From Pelagibacterium montanilacus (GTDB lineage Bacteria; Pseudomonadota; Alphaproteobacteria; Rhizobiales; Devosiaceae), in the NCBI RefSeq assembly GCF_003992665.1, contig NZ_RZMX01000051.1:15794-79793 (forward strand): a DNA stretch of 64,000 nucleotides. The letters are read 5' to 3'. The position numbers and the translations under genes are program-made. Shown here piece by piece: positions 1 through 7,984 of this stretch (positions are counted from its first letter, which is position 1; every line of letters starts with the position of its first letter). The notes below the pieces were generated by a model, which saw only the letters and a program-made list of their open reading frames with translations, had not been told where the DNA came from and ran no database searches.

Positions 1-1
1 C

Positions 2-169
2 CGTGCGATGGGCATGGCCGTGACCATGGAGGGAGTGGAAACCCGGGCCCAGCTCGAGCGGGCGACCCGCATGGCACCGGACGAACTCCAGGGCTATGCG
101 CTGGCCCATCCGCTCGAGGAGACCGAGATGCACGCCCTGTTTCCGACCAGGAGCGCCAGCACTGCCTAG
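2..169 (+). CDS. EAL-domain cyclic-di-GMP phosphodiesterase, C-terminal fragment
   Basis: Only the last 55 residues of this gene are inside the window; its start lies upstream of base 1. The fragment contains VTMEGVET, then a QGY motif, then a proline-leucine stretch. This is the usual order at the end of an EAL domain, where the glutamate of the EGVET loop helps hold the catalytic metals. The protein would hydrolyse cyclic-di-GMP, and an upstream GGDEF or sensor domain cannot be judged from here. The stop TAG overlaps the left end of a palindromic repeat. The family call is firm for so short a piece, but whether the enzyme is active is unknown. Confidence 0.8.
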   Translation, partial: RAMGMAVTMEGVETRAQLERATRMAPDELQGYALAHPLEETEMHALFPTRSASTA

Positions 170-271
170 AGCGTTTCCAGGACAAGTGGAAACACTTTTC
201 CGGTTCGGAAACGCGACAAATCAAAGACTTAGAGCTCCTGTTCTGACTCAATCAGAACAGGATATGCTCTG
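168..271. repeat. Palindromic intergenic repeat, copy A
   Basis: This element of about 104 bases has two hairpin-forming parts. One is an imperfect inverted repeat around GTTTCC / GGAAAC (about 172-216). The other is CCTGTTCTGA-N6-TCAGAACAGG-like (about 237-262). Its reverse complement matches copy D (58709-58812) closely along nearly its full length, and it shares the second palindrome with copies B and C. It lies between the converging 3' ends of the EAL gene and the SDR gene. It has no coding potential of its own. Confidence 0.85.
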
Positions 272-338
272 AAGCGCAATGCATGCCGGGGCGGGGTGAT
301 GTCGCCGCTGCAAGCTCGGGGGTTTCCGGACATCGAGG

Positions 339-1082
339 CTAAATGCCGGAGGCTAGGTAGCCGCCGTCGACATTGATGTCGGTCCCCGAAACGAAACCGG
401 CCTCGTCCGAGGCAAGATAGAGGGCGGCGCCGGCCAGTTCCTCGACCGCGCCGAATCGCGCGAACGGGGTGCGGGCGAGTGCGGCGTCCTTGCGCGCCTG
501 AGCCATGCGCTCTCGGTTGAGCTCGGTCATGAAAAAGCCCGGCGAGATCGAATTGCAACGCACCCCGTGGGGCGCCCATTCGGCGGCGAGGGATTTGGTG
601 AGCCCGATGATGGCGTGCTTGGACATGGCGTAAACCGCCGCAAGGGGCCAACCGCGATGGGCCGACAGCGAGGCGATGTTGATGATCGAGCCCGATCCGC
701 GCGCGATCATGGCACGGCCAAAGCCGAGCGAGGCGAAGGTGACGCTCTCGATATTGGTGCGCATGACGGCGGCGAACTCCTCGCGCGTGATCTCCAGGGT
801 CGGCTTTATCACCGTTGTCCCCTGGCAGTTGACGAGGATATCGGGAGCGCCCAATTGGCCCGTGAGGGACGCGACCATGTCGTCGAGGGCTTCCGGATCG
901 TTGACGTCGGCGGGGTGGAGAATGGTGTGCCTTGCAAGGACGCTGCCGGCCTGATCGAGCTTGTCCCGGCTTCGCCCAACGATGGCGAGCCGCGCGCCTT
1001 CGCGGTCCATGGCCTGGGCGAGCGCCAGCCCGATGCCGCCGCTGCCGCCGATGATGACTGCCGTTTTCCCCTCGAGCCGCAT
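339..1082 (-). CDS. SDR-family oxidoreductase (classical short-chain dehydrogenase)
   Basis: This 247-residue protein is a classical short-chain dehydrogenase with NAD(P) as cofactor. Visible features are the glycine motif GGSGGIG (residues 12-18), a variant NCQG in place of NNAG (85-88), and the catalytic Asn110, Ser138, Tyr151 and Lys155 (YAMSK). A C-terminal NVDGGY motif matches the FabG-like family. The start ATG at 1082 was chosen because it begins the usual MRLEGK sequence; a longer frame to 1121 would run through the operator palindrome. It lies downstream of the GntR regulator on the same strand, 70 bases away, with that regulator's probable operator in the gap. The substrate is unknown; context suggests a sugar acid or hydroxy acid. 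Confidence 0.9.
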   Translation of the reverse strand: MRLEGKTAVIIGGSGGIGLALAQAMDREGARLAIVGRSRDKLDQAGSVLARHTILHPADVNDPEALDDMVASLTGQLGAPDILVNCQGTTVIKPTLEITREEFAAVMRTNIESVTFASLGFGRAMIARGSGSIINIASLSAHRGWPLAAVYAMSKHAIIGLTKSLAAEWAPHGVRCNSISPGFFMTELNRERMAQARKDAALARTPFARFGAVEELAGAALYLASDEAGFVSGTDINVDGGYLASGI

Positions 1083-1111
1083 TGTCCGATCCTCCGCACT
1101 GAAAACGGCTT

Positions 1112-1121
1112 GTGTATACAC
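1112..1121. promoter_or_regulatory. Candidate GntR operator upstream of the SDR gene
   Basis: GTGTATACAC is a perfect 10-base palindrome placed 30 bases upstream of the SDR start. It resembles the GT-N-AC core usual for FCD-type GntR regulators, and similar sites lie at 2150-2159 and 2253-2264. Assignment to the neighbouring regulator is inferred from position and shared symmetry. Confidence 0.5.
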
Positions 1122-1152
1122 CGATCATTATTGGCGGGCCAGACCCGACCGC

Positions 1153-2142
1153 CTATTTGGCAAGGGTGAGAAACGAGATGCCTTCGGTATGGAACTCGTC
1201 CTTGATGAGATCGACGCGGGCGATGACCCGGTCGGAGGAGGATTGCAAATGCCATTTGAGGCTGCGTGAGGCATCCTCGAACCGGCCGGCCAGCAGCCGG
1301 TCTAAAATCTCCCGGTGCTCGGGCAGAAAGGGTTCGGAGCGAAAGAGCTTGGGGGTCCAGCGGTAGAGAAAATGGTGCGCGACGAGCAGCGACTGGTGCT
1401 GGGTGATGGCCTGCATCAGCGTGTTCTGGCCGCAAAAGGCCAGCAATCGCACGTGCAACTGGTCCTCGAGGGTATCGAGCACATCGCCGCCGATGGTGTC
1501 GGCGCTGGCGATGGCGGCGTCAAGATCGGCGCTCATGGTATCCAGAAGGCCCTGGGGCAGGTTGGGGACGGCCTTGAGAAGCGCGGCGGGCTCGAGCAGC
1601 CAGCGCATTTCATAGAGCTCGCCGATATGGTCGGGGGTGAGCGCGGGGGCATACCAGCGGGCGCCGTCATCCTTGCGCACCAGACCGCGCTGCTGGAGCC
1701 GGCCCACGACATCGCGCGCCACGGTGCGGCTGACCCCGTAATGGCTGGCGAGCGCCATTTCCGAAAGGCGCCAGCTGCCAAATGAAATGCGCGCGATGAT
1801 CTCGTTTTCGACTTCCAGGTAGATGCGCTCCCAACTGGCGCTGACATCCAGGGTGGTGGCACCGCTCCCCAGTTCGTCTGCCGCGGCGATGCCGTCGGCG
1901 ATCTCCGAGACCACGTATCCGCGGCCTTCCGCCTTGCTGATCAGGCCCTGGGCCTCGAGGGCAGAGAGGGCCTGACGCGTGGGGGCGCGCGAAATGCCGA
2001 ACTCGGCGGCAAGATGGGATTCCTGGAGCCGCGCCCCGGGCGCCAGCACCCCTTGCAGGATGCGCGTGCCGATGATGTCCCGCACCTGGGCGTGCAGGCG
2101 GGGAGCGGGGCCGACCGGGTGATCCTGCCTGGGCTGTGTCAT
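1153..2142 (-). CDS. GntR/FadR-family (FCD) transcriptional regulator with two winged-helix domains
   Basis: This 329-residue protein is about 90 residues longer than a normal FCD regulator. Residues 15-80 form a typical GntR winged helix, with GVLAPGARLQESHLAAEFG then SRAPTRQALSALEAQGLI. A second winged-helix-like unit follows (about 105-165), with SEMALASHYGVSRTVARDVV and RLQQRGLVRKDDG. Next comes a helical FCD effector domain beginning LYEMRWLLEPAAL. The start ATG at 2142 places the first helix correctly. The gene sits between an SDR gene on its own strand and a divergent SDR-Ldh2-TRAP operon, so it probably regulates both and itself. The ligand is probably a carboxylate, as is usual for FCD domains. 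The duplication of the DNA-binding unit is the odd feature. Confidence 0.85.
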   Translation of the reverse strand: MTQPRQDHPVGPAPRLHAQVRDIIGTRILQGVLAPGARLQESHLAAEFGISRAPTRQALSALEAQGLISKAEGRGYVVSEIADGIAAADELGSGATTLDVSASWERIYLEVENEIIARISFGSWRLSEMALASHYGVSRTVARDVVGRLQQRGLVRKDDGARWYAPALTPDHIGELYEMRWLLEPAALLKAVPNLPQGLLDTMSADLDAAIASADTIGGDVLDTLEDQLHVRLLAFCGQNTLMQAITQHQSLLVAHHFLYRWTPKLFRSEPFLPEHREILDRLLAGRFEDASRSLKWHLQSSSDRVIARVDLIKDEFHTEGISFLTLAK

Positions 2143-2149
2143 GTCCACT

Positions 2150-2159
2150 GTGTGCACGC
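2150..2159. promoter_or_regulatory. Candidate GntR operator (autoregulatory, imperfect)
   Basis: GTGTGCACGC is an imperfect palindrome immediately upstream of the gntR start codon, related to the sites at 1112 and 2253. Its position over the ribosome-binding region would fit autorepression. This is weaker than the other two sites. Confidence 0.3.
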
Positions 2160-2252
2160 AGCGTGTTGGCCTCGGGAGGCCGAACCATAGACCGCCCGAT
2201 TCCATCCGACAACGCACCAAAGCCCCTCTTGCATTCCTTCGCAAAAACGCAC

Positions 2253-2264
2253 TATGTGTACATA
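2253..2264. promoter_or_regulatory. Candidate GntR operator upstream of the SDR-Ldh2-TRAP operon
   Basis: TATGTGTACATA has perfect five-base arms, TATGT and ACATA, around a GT centre. It lies 30 bases upstream of the GTG start of the second SDR gene, the same spacing as the palindrome in front of the first SDR gene. It is likely an operator for the divergent GntR regulator. Confidence 0.5.
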
Positions 2265-2293
2265 AGACGTTTTTAGCCGTCGGGAGGAGCGCA

Positions 2294-3037
2294 GTGGTGG
2301 AACGCCTTGCGGGCAAAAGAGCCCTTGTGACCGGAGCCGGCCAAGGTATCGGCCGCGCCGTGGCGGCCGCTTTCGCAGAGGAAGGCGCCATCGTGGCCGC
2401 GACCAGCCGAACGCGCGAGAAGATGGATGCGCTGGTGAGCGCGCATGAGACCATCACCGCGCTGGAAATGGATGTCACCGATGCCGACGCGGTCAAAGCG
2501 GTGTTCGAACAGGCGGGGCCGGTCGATATTCTCGTGAACTGCGCGGGATGGGTTCACAACGGCACGATCCTCGAATGCGACGAAGAGGGGTGGGCGCGCA
2601 GCCTCGACCAGAACGCGACGGCGTGCTTTCGCACCATGAAGGCGGCTCTGCCGGGCATGCTCGCGCGCGGCTCGGGCGCCATCGTCAATGTGGCTTCGGT
2701 CGCCTCCTCGGTGACAGGCGTTGCCAACCGCGCCGCCTATGGCGCCTCCAAGGCGGCGCTGGTGGGGCTGAGCAAGGCCGTTGCGCGCGACTTCATCGGC
2801 AAGGGCATCCGCTGCAACGTCCTGGCGCCCGGCACGACGCAGTCGCCCTCGCTCACCGAGCGGATCGAGGCGACCGACGACCCCGACGCGACCCGCGCCG
2901 CATTCATCGCGCGCCAGCCCATGGGGCGGCTGGGCACGATCGAGGAGATGGCGGCGGCCTGCGTTTATCTCGCCAGCGAGGAGAGCGCCTTCATGACCGG
3001 GACGGTTCTGGTCGTCGATGGGGGGCAGACCCTGTGA
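2294..3037 (+). CDS. SDR-family dehydrogenase of the DHRS6/2-keto-3-deoxy-L-fuconate dehydrogenase type
   Basis: This 247-residue NAD-type short-chain dehydrogenase has TGAGQGIG at the nucleotide site, NCAG, SVASS with the catalytic serine, and the YGASK catalytic pair. The stretch GWVHNGTILEC and the C-terminal half (RCNVLAPGTTQSPSL) look like the DHRS6/BDH2 subgroup. In bacteria that subgroup includes 2-keto-3-deoxy-L-fuconate dehydrogenase, which oxidises a C4 hydroxyl of a deoxy sugar acid. The start is GTG at 2294, preceded by GGGAGGAG at 2282-2289; a second GTG follows at once. Its last four bases overlap the start of the Ldh2 gene, so the two are translationally coupled. The subgroup assignment is moderately sure; the exact substrate is inferred. 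Confidence 0.87.
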   Translation: MVERLAGKRALVTGAGQGIGRAVAAAFAEEGAIVAATSRTREKMDALVSAHETITALEMDVTDADAVKAVFEQAGPVDILVNCAGWVHNGTILECDEEGWARSLDQNATACFRTMKAALPGMLARGSGAIVNVASVASSVTGVANRAAYGASKAALVGLSKAVARDFIGKGIRCNVLAPGTTQSPSLTERIEATDDPDATRAAFIARQPMGRLGTIEEMAAACVYLASEESAFMTGTVLVVDGGQTL

Positions 3038-4110
3038 GCGGCGCGGCGACCAACCCGGAGATGAAGACCGCGCTCGCCGCACTCGACCGGTTCAGCCGGG
3101 ACGTGCTCGCAGCGGCAGGGGTCGATACCCAGAGCCTCGATGCAGCAACGCGCGCCATGCTGCATGGGTCGCGGCTGGGCGTCGACAGCCATGGGGTTCG
3201 CCTTCTCGATCACTATGTTTCGGTGTTCGAGGGCGGCCGGCTGAACAAGCGGCCCGACCCCCGGTTCGAGCGCACCTTCTCGGGCTTTGGCCGGCTCGAT
3301 GCCGACAACGGGCATGGCGCGCTGGGGGCGTATCTGGGCATGACCCACGCCACCGCGCTTGCCGAAGAGGCTGGGATCGGTGCGGTCTCGATCTGCAATT
3401 CCTCCCATTTCGGCCCGGCCGGCGCCTATGCGCTGGCGGCGGCCGATAACGGGTATATCGGGATCGCCTTTTGCAATTCGGACAGCTTCGTGCGGCTGCA
3501 CGAGGGCGCCGAGAAATTCCACGGCACCAACCCGATCGCCATGGCCGTGCCGGTCCGGGGGCAAAGCCCCTGGCTTTTAGACATGGCCACGAGCGCCATT
3601 CCCTATAACCGGGTGCAGCTCTATCGCAGCCTTGGCCAGCACTTGCCCGAAGCGACCGCATCGGATGGCGAGGGGCGCGACACCCTCGATTCCGAAGCGG
3701 TGGAAATGCTGGCGCCCCTTGGCGGCGCGTTCGGCTTCAAGGGCGCAGGCCTTGCGGGCATGGTGGAGATTTTTTCCGCCGTTCTCTCGGGCATGAAGCT
3801 CAGCCACGAAATCCTGCCCATGGGCGGGCCGGACAAGGCGACGCACCGGCACATGGGCGCTTTCACGATGGCAATCCGGCCCGACGCCGCGGTCGATCGC
3901 GACACGTTCGAGGCCGGCATGGCCCGTTATGTGGAGGGGCTGCGGGCATCGGCGGCGCGCGAAGGCGGACGCGTGATGGCGCCGGGAGACCGCGAATGGG
4001 CTGTGGCGCGCGAGCGCGAGGCTTGCGGCGTGCCGCTCGATCCCGAGACCCGCACGGCGTTCGTGCGGATGTCGCAGCGCTACGGCGTAGAATTGCCCTG
4101 GAGCCAATGA
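3034..4110 (+). CDS. Ldh2/malate dehydrogenase family NAD(P)-dependent oxidoreductase
   Basis: This 358-residue protein belongs to the Ldh_2 family (malate, ureidoglycolate, 2,3-diketo-L-gulonate and delta-1-piperideine-2-carboxylate reductases). Signature elements are SRLGVDSHGVRLL with the catalytic-region histidine near residue 50, NSSHFGPAGAYA near residue 125, NPIAMAVP, and GFKGAGLAGMVEI near residue 240. The start GTG overlaps the stop of the upstream SDR gene (GTGA at 3034-3037); an ATG nine codons later is the alternative. It is the second gene of the SDR-Ldh2-TRAP operon and probably reduces or oxidises a 2-oxo acid formed from the imported substrate. The precise substrate cannot be read from sequence. 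Confidence 0.88.
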   Translation: MSGAATNPEMKTALAALDRFSRDVLAAAGVDTQSLDAATRAMLHGSRLGVDSHGVRLLDHYVSVFEGGRLNKRPDPRFERTFSGFGRLDADNGHGALGAYLGMTHATALAEEAGIGAVSICNSSHFGPAGAYALAAADNGYIGIAFCNSDSFVRLHEGAEKFHGTNPIAMAVPVRGQSPWLLDMATSAIPYNRVQLYRSLGQHLPEATASDGEGRDTLDSEAVEMLAPLGGAFGFKGAGLAGMVEIFSAVLSGMKLSHEILPMGGPDKATHRHMGAFTMAIRPDAAVDRDTFEAGMARYVEGLRASAAREGGRVMAPGDREWAVAREREACGVPLDPETRTAFVRMSQRYGVELPWSQ

Positions 4111-4184
4111 CGGCGAGGGCGCAACGGGCCGGCGATGCACAAGAGCTTGGCCGGACATCGAAACTGGTACCAGGGAGGACCACT

Positions 4185-5186
4185 ATGAAACCGAAACAAA
4201 CCGCCGCCATGCTCCTGGCGGCCACCGCCATGGCCGGCGCCACGCTGCCGGTTGCACATTCGGCGCTGGCGCAGGAGACCTACACCCTGCGCTTCAATCA
4301 TGTGCTGGGCCCGTCCGAGCCGTTCCACGAGGGTTTTCTGGCCTGGGCCGAAGCGGTTGCGGAACGCACCGATGGCGGGCTGACCATCGAGGTTTTCCCC
4401 TCGGCCCAGCTGGGCGTGGAAGAGGACATCATCGAGCAGATCCGCCAGGGTGCCAATATCGGACAGAACACCGACGCGGCGCGGCTGGGCACTTACGTGC
4501 CCGAACTGGCGGTAGTGAACGGTCCCTATTTCGTGGACAGCAACGAGGAGGCCTTTGCGCTTGCCGATGCCCCCTCAATGATCGAGTGGCAGCAGACGCT
4601 GGCCGACGAGCACGGCATCAAGGTGGTGTGCTTCGACTGGGTGCAGGGCGACCGGCATTTCTACACCAACACAGAAATCCGCACGCCCGACGATCTGGCG
4701 GGCCTGCGCATCCGCACCCCACCGGCACCGATCTGGCAGGAATCGATCCGCGCGCTGGGCGCTGCGCCCACCGCCATGGCGTTCGGGGACGTCTATCCAG
4801 GCCTTCAGCAGATGGCAATCGACGGGGCCGAGCTTGTCTATCCCAACATCACCGCCGGAAACCTCTTCGAGGTGCTCGACTATGCCAACGAGACCGCGCA
4901 CATCAAGCTGATCAACTTCCAGGTGGTGAGCGCGCAGTGGTTCGACGGGCTGCCCGAAGACTACCAGACCGCGCTGGTCGAGGAATGCCGCACCGCCGGG
5001 CAGGACACATCGGCCGTGATGGCGGAGGCTGCGCAAACGGCCAAGCAGACGCTGGTCGACGAGGGCATGACCATTGTCGAGGACATCGATCTCGCGCCCT
5101 TCCGGGAAGCGGGCATGGCGGCCTATGAGGAACTGGGCCTCACCGAGGCGCGCGAGCAGGTCTACAGCGAAATCGGCAAGCAGTAA
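4185..5186 (+). CDS. dctP: TRAP transporter solute-binding protein (DctP family)
   Basis: This 333-residue periplasmic binding protein starts with a signal peptide that ends at an ALA-QE cleavage site near residue 30. The mature part has the DctP-family pattern: LRFNHVLGPSEPFHEG at the front, QLGVEEDIIEQIRQG, then GLRIRTPPAPIW, whose arginine normally binds the substrate carboxylate, then GGADGAE-like IDGAELVYPN. It delivers a carboxylate, probably a sugar acid or hydroxy acid, to the DctQM membrane subunits encoded next. The ATG was chosen because GGGAGGAC precedes it at 4173-4180. It lies 74 bases after the Ldh2 gene. Confidence 0.92.
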   Translation: MKPKQTAAMLLAATAMAGATLPVAHSALAQETYTLRFNHVLGPSEPFHEGFLAWAEAVAERTDGGLTIEVFPSAQLGVEEDIIEQIRQGANIGQNTDAARLGTYVPELAVVNGPYFVDSNEEAFALADAPSMIEWQQTLADEHGIKVVCFDWVQGDRHFYTNTEIRTPDDLAGLRIRTPPAPIWQESIRALGAAPTAMAFGDVYPGLQQMAIDGAELVYPNITAGNLFEVLDYANETAHIKLINFQVVSAQWFDGLPEDYQTALVEECRTAGQDTSAVMAEAAQTAKQTLVDEGMTIVEDIDLAPFREAGMAAYEELGLTEAREQVYSEIGKQ

Positions 5187-5215
5187 GCCGGCGGTGCCGG
5201 CGAGGACGTAAATCC

Positions 5216-5707
5216 ATGCAACGATTCTACCAAGGGTTTCTGCGGATCGAAGCCGTCCTTGCCGGCACCTTCCTGCTCATAATGGTGGCGATGATCTTCA
5301 CCGGGGGCGTGGCACGGCTGAGCCGCATGCCGCTGAACTGGACCATCGACATCGCCACCTGCGCTTTTGCCTGGGGCGCGTTCCTTTGCGCAGACATCGC
5401 GTGGCGCAAGGACCTCTTCATGTCGATCGACGCGGTGGTCACCCGGTTCTCCCCGTCCGTCCAGCGCGTGGTGCTCGCGATCAACTACCTGCTGATCGCC
5501 GCCTTTCTGATCTACCTCATCTACTCGGGCTTCCAGCTGACATGGACCAGCCGCGCGCGGTCGTTCCAGGGCATTCCCGGGATCAGCTACAGCTGGGTCA
5601 CCGCCAGCCTTCCGGTCGGCGCGGTGCTGATGCTCGTCACCACGATGACCAAGATGCGCCGCGACCTCACGCGCAGCGGCGCCCGGGCCGGGGCCGCGGC
5701 GTCATGA
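5216..5707 (+). CDS. dctQ: TRAP transporter small permease subunit (DctQ)
   Basis: This 163-residue membrane protein has four predicted membrane segments (about residues 10-33, 47-65, 86-108 and 125-145). A WGAFLCADIAWRKD stretch is typical of DctQ. It forms the membrane complex with DctM. Its stop codon overlaps the dctM start (ATGA at 5704-5707), and it follows dctP by 29 bases. Confidence 0.9.
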   Translation: MQRFYQGFLRIEAVLAGTFLLIMVAMIFTGGVARLSRMPLNWTIDIATCAFAWGAFLCADIAWRKDLFMSIDAVVTRFSPSVQRVVLAINYLLIAAFLIYLIYSGFQLTWTSRARSFQGIPGISYSWVTASLPVGAVLMLVTTMTKMRRDLTRSGARAGAAAS

Positions 5708-6984
5708 TCCTCGTCGGCATCGCCTTTCTCGTGCTCCTTGTGATGGGCATGCCCGTCGCATTTGCCATCGGCATTTCGGGCGCCATCTTCTTCATGCAGC
5801 ACCCCGAACTGCCCTTCACCATTCCGGTGCAGGTGACGGTCAGCCAGACTCAGAACTTCGCTCTGCTGGCGGTGCCGCTCTTCATTCTCGCGGGCAATTT
5901 CATGAACCGCTCGGGCATCACCGAGCAATTGCTCAACCTGGCCTCGGTGATGACCGGGCGCCTCAAGGGCGGGCTGGCGCAGGTGTCCATCGCGCTTTCG
6001 GCGCTGATGGGCGGGGTCTCGGGCTCGGCGATCGCCGATGCGGCGATGCAGACGCGCATGCTGGGCGAGCCGATGATCAAGCGCGGCTTTTCGCGCGGGT
6101 TCACCGCGGGCGTCCTGTCTTTCGGCGCCATTCTCACCCCGATCATCCCGCCGGGTATCGGCATGATTCTTTACGGCTCGATCGGGCAGGTCTCGATCGG
6201 GCGCATGTTCGCCGCCGGCATCATTCCGGCCCTGATGCTGTGGCTGGCGCTGACCATCGCGGTCTGGATCACGGCCAATGCGCGCGGCTATCAGCCCGAA
6301 CGGCAGAGCCGGGTGACGCTCGGCGCGTTCGGCACGGCGCTGCGCGGCGGGATCTGGGCGCTGCTCTTTCCGGTGATCCTGCTGTTCGGCCTGCGCGCCG
6401 GCATCTTCACGCCCTCCGAGATCGGCGCCTTCGCCGTGATCTATGCGGTGTTCGTGGGGGTCATCGTCTACCGGCAGCTCAAGGTGAAAAGCTTTGCCGA
6501 CGCCATGGAAGGCAGCCTGGGCGATGTCGGCTCTGTGATGTTCCTGATCGCGCTTTCGGCGATCTTTTCCTATGGCATCGTGCTCGAGCGCGTGCCCGAG
6601 GCGATTGCCGGTTCGATCACGGGGCTGACCGACAATCTCTCGCTGATCATGGTGCTGATCGCGATCGCGGTACTGGTCGCAGGGCTGGTCATTGACGCGA
6701 CGGTGCTCATCATCATGCTCACCCCGATCTTCCTGCCGCTGATCCGTGGGCTGGACGGCGACCCGGTGCATTTCGGCGTGGTCTTCATCATCGCCGCCAC
6801 CATCGGCAATTTCACCCCTCCGGTGGGCGCCGCGATGTATGCGGTCTGCTCTATCCTCAAGGTCAGGATCGGCGACTATACCCGCGAATCCATACCCCTG
6901 ATGATCGCGGTGGGCGTCGTCGCGATCCTCCTGGTGTTCGTCCCCGCAGCAGCCCTCTGGCTCCCCGACCTGCTGTTCGGGTGA
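5704..6984 (+). CDS. dctM: TRAP transporter large permease subunit (DctM)
   Basis: This 426-residue protein is a full-length DctM subunit with about 12 hydrophobic segments. Family landmarks are GMPVAFAIGISG near the N-terminus, PLFILAGNFMNRSGI, GGVSGSAIADAA, PPGIGMILYG and NFTPPVGAAMY. It uses a sodium gradient to move the substrate captured by DctP. It is the last gene of the plus-strand operon; the RpiR gene converges 42 bases downstream with no clear terminator hairpin between them. Confidence 0.93.
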   Translation: MILVGIAFLVLLVMGMPVAFAIGISGAIFFMQHPELPFTIPVQVTVSQTQNFALLAVPLFILAGNFMNRSGITEQLLNLASVMTGRLKGGLAQVSIALSALMGGVSGSAIADAAMQTRMLGEPMIKRGFSRGFTAGVLSFGAILTPIIPPGIGMILYGSIGQVSIGRMFAAGIIPALMLWLALTIAVWITANARGYQPERQSRVTLGAFGTALRGGIWALLFPVILLFGLRAGIFTPSEIGAFAVIYAVFVGVIVYRQLKVKSFADAMEGSLGDVGSVMFLIALSAIFSYGIVLERVPEAIAGSITGLTDNLSLIMVLIAIAVLVAGLVIDATVLIIMLTPIFLPLIRGLDGDPVHFGVVFIIAATIGNFTPPVGAAMYAVCSILKVRIGDYTRESIPLMIAVGVVAILLVFVPAAALWLPDLLFG

Positions 6985-7026
6985 TCCCGGCGGCGCGGTG
7001 GCCAGCCCAAGGACGCGATCAAACAG

Positions 7027-7872
7027 TCAGATCCCGTTGAGTTCGTCGGCAATGCCGGTGATGATGTCTTCGCGCTGGAGCGCAGATTTGCCGGCGACTG
7101 CCGCGAAGGCGACCGCGAGGAGCCGGACGGCGCTGGCCATGGCGGTGTGCGAGGGGCCCAGCCCGAAGCTCGAGACGTGGCAGGGGAGAACCACCTGCGA
7201 GAAGCGCTGCGCTTCGGCGCTGAACTGGCGGTCGGTGAGCGTGACGACGTTGAGCCGCGAGGTGGCCGCATAGCTCAGGATCGGCTCGAGAATGGGCGGG
7301 CGCGGCGGCAGGGTGAGCACCAAAAGCGCATCCTTGGGGCCGGTCATGGCCAGATCCTCGGCCCACGAGCCCTGGTTGATGCCCAGGATCATCACCGAAT
7401 GGCGCAACCGGGCGAGAAGCAGGCGCGCATAGCGGGCGAGCCCTTCTTCAGCTCCCAATCCCAGAACCCAGACCCTTGGCGCGGCATGGAGCACCTCGGC
7501 GGCGTTGCGGATCTTGTCGGACCGCAATTCCTCGAAGGTCTTGGTGAGGTTCTTGAGTTCGAGCTCGAGATGGGTGCCGATCGCCTTGCCGAGGGCGAGT
7601 TGCTCGGACTGGCCGACCGACAGCCCATAAGGCTCGGTGCGGTTTCGCTCCTCGCGCGCCTGCTGTTTCACCTCGCTGAAATCGGCATAGCCCAGATGCC
7701 GGAAAAAGCGCGCTGCAGTGGCCTTTGACACCCCCGCCATCTCGGCGATCTCGGTGGCCGAATGGATGAGAATACTGTCCTCGCGCTCAAGCATGAGCTG
7801 CGCCAGTTTCTTCTCTCCAGCCGTAAGCCGTTCGAACCGTTCCTGAATTCTCAATATGAGGCGCGATGCCAT
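7027..7872 (-). CDS. RpiR/MurR-family transcriptional regulator
   Basis: This 281-residue protein has an N-terminal RpiR helix-turn-helix (residues 1-75; the SATEIAEMAGVSKATAARF turn and FFRHLGY are visible). A C-terminal SIS domain (about 110-260) has APRVWVLGLG and the serine-poor phosphosugar-binding fold. It is divergent from the first 5-FCL-like gene with 112 bases between starts, and that gap contains repeated GAAAC/GTTTC half-sites. It most likely controls the adjacent transporter operon. SIS domains normally sense sugar phosphates, which does not obviously fit an NMT1-type transporter, so the ligand is unclear. Confidence 0.88.
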   Translation of the reverse strand: MASRLILRIQERFERLTAGEKKLAQLMLEREDSILIHSATEIAEMAGVSKATAARFFRHLGYADFSEVKQQAREERNRTEPYGLSVGQSEQLALGKAIGTHLELELKNLTKTFEELRSDKIRNAAEVLHAAPRVWVLGLGAEEGLARYARLLLARLRHSVMILGINQGSWAEDLAMTGPKDALLVLTLPPRPPILEPILSYAATSRLNVVTLTDRQFSAEAQRFSQVVLPCHVSSFGLGPSHTAMASAVRLLAVAFAAVAGKSALQREDIITGIADELNGI

Positions 7873-7932
7873 GGCGGTGATTCTTCCCTTTCACAGCGCA
7901 TAAAAAAGTTCTAGCACCCATCTTGCAACTTT

Positions 7933-7967
7933 GAAACTGCTGTTTCATGATGATGAAACGCTGAAAC
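7933..7967. promoter_or_regulatory. Cluster of GAAAC/GTTTC half-sites, candidate RpiR operator
   Basis: Four half-sites lie in 35 bases: GAAAC at 7933, GTTTC at 7942, GAAAC at 7955 and GAAAC at 7963. The central pair makes GTTTCAT-GATG-ATGAAAC, an 18-base palindrome with perfect seven-base arms (7942-7959). The cluster is in the divergent gap between the RpiR gene and the 5-FCL-like gene. Symmetric GAAA/TTTC arms are usual for RpiR operators. The assignment is inferred. Confidence 0.55.
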
Positions 7968-7984
7968 GTTGAGGGGCGCTTCCC

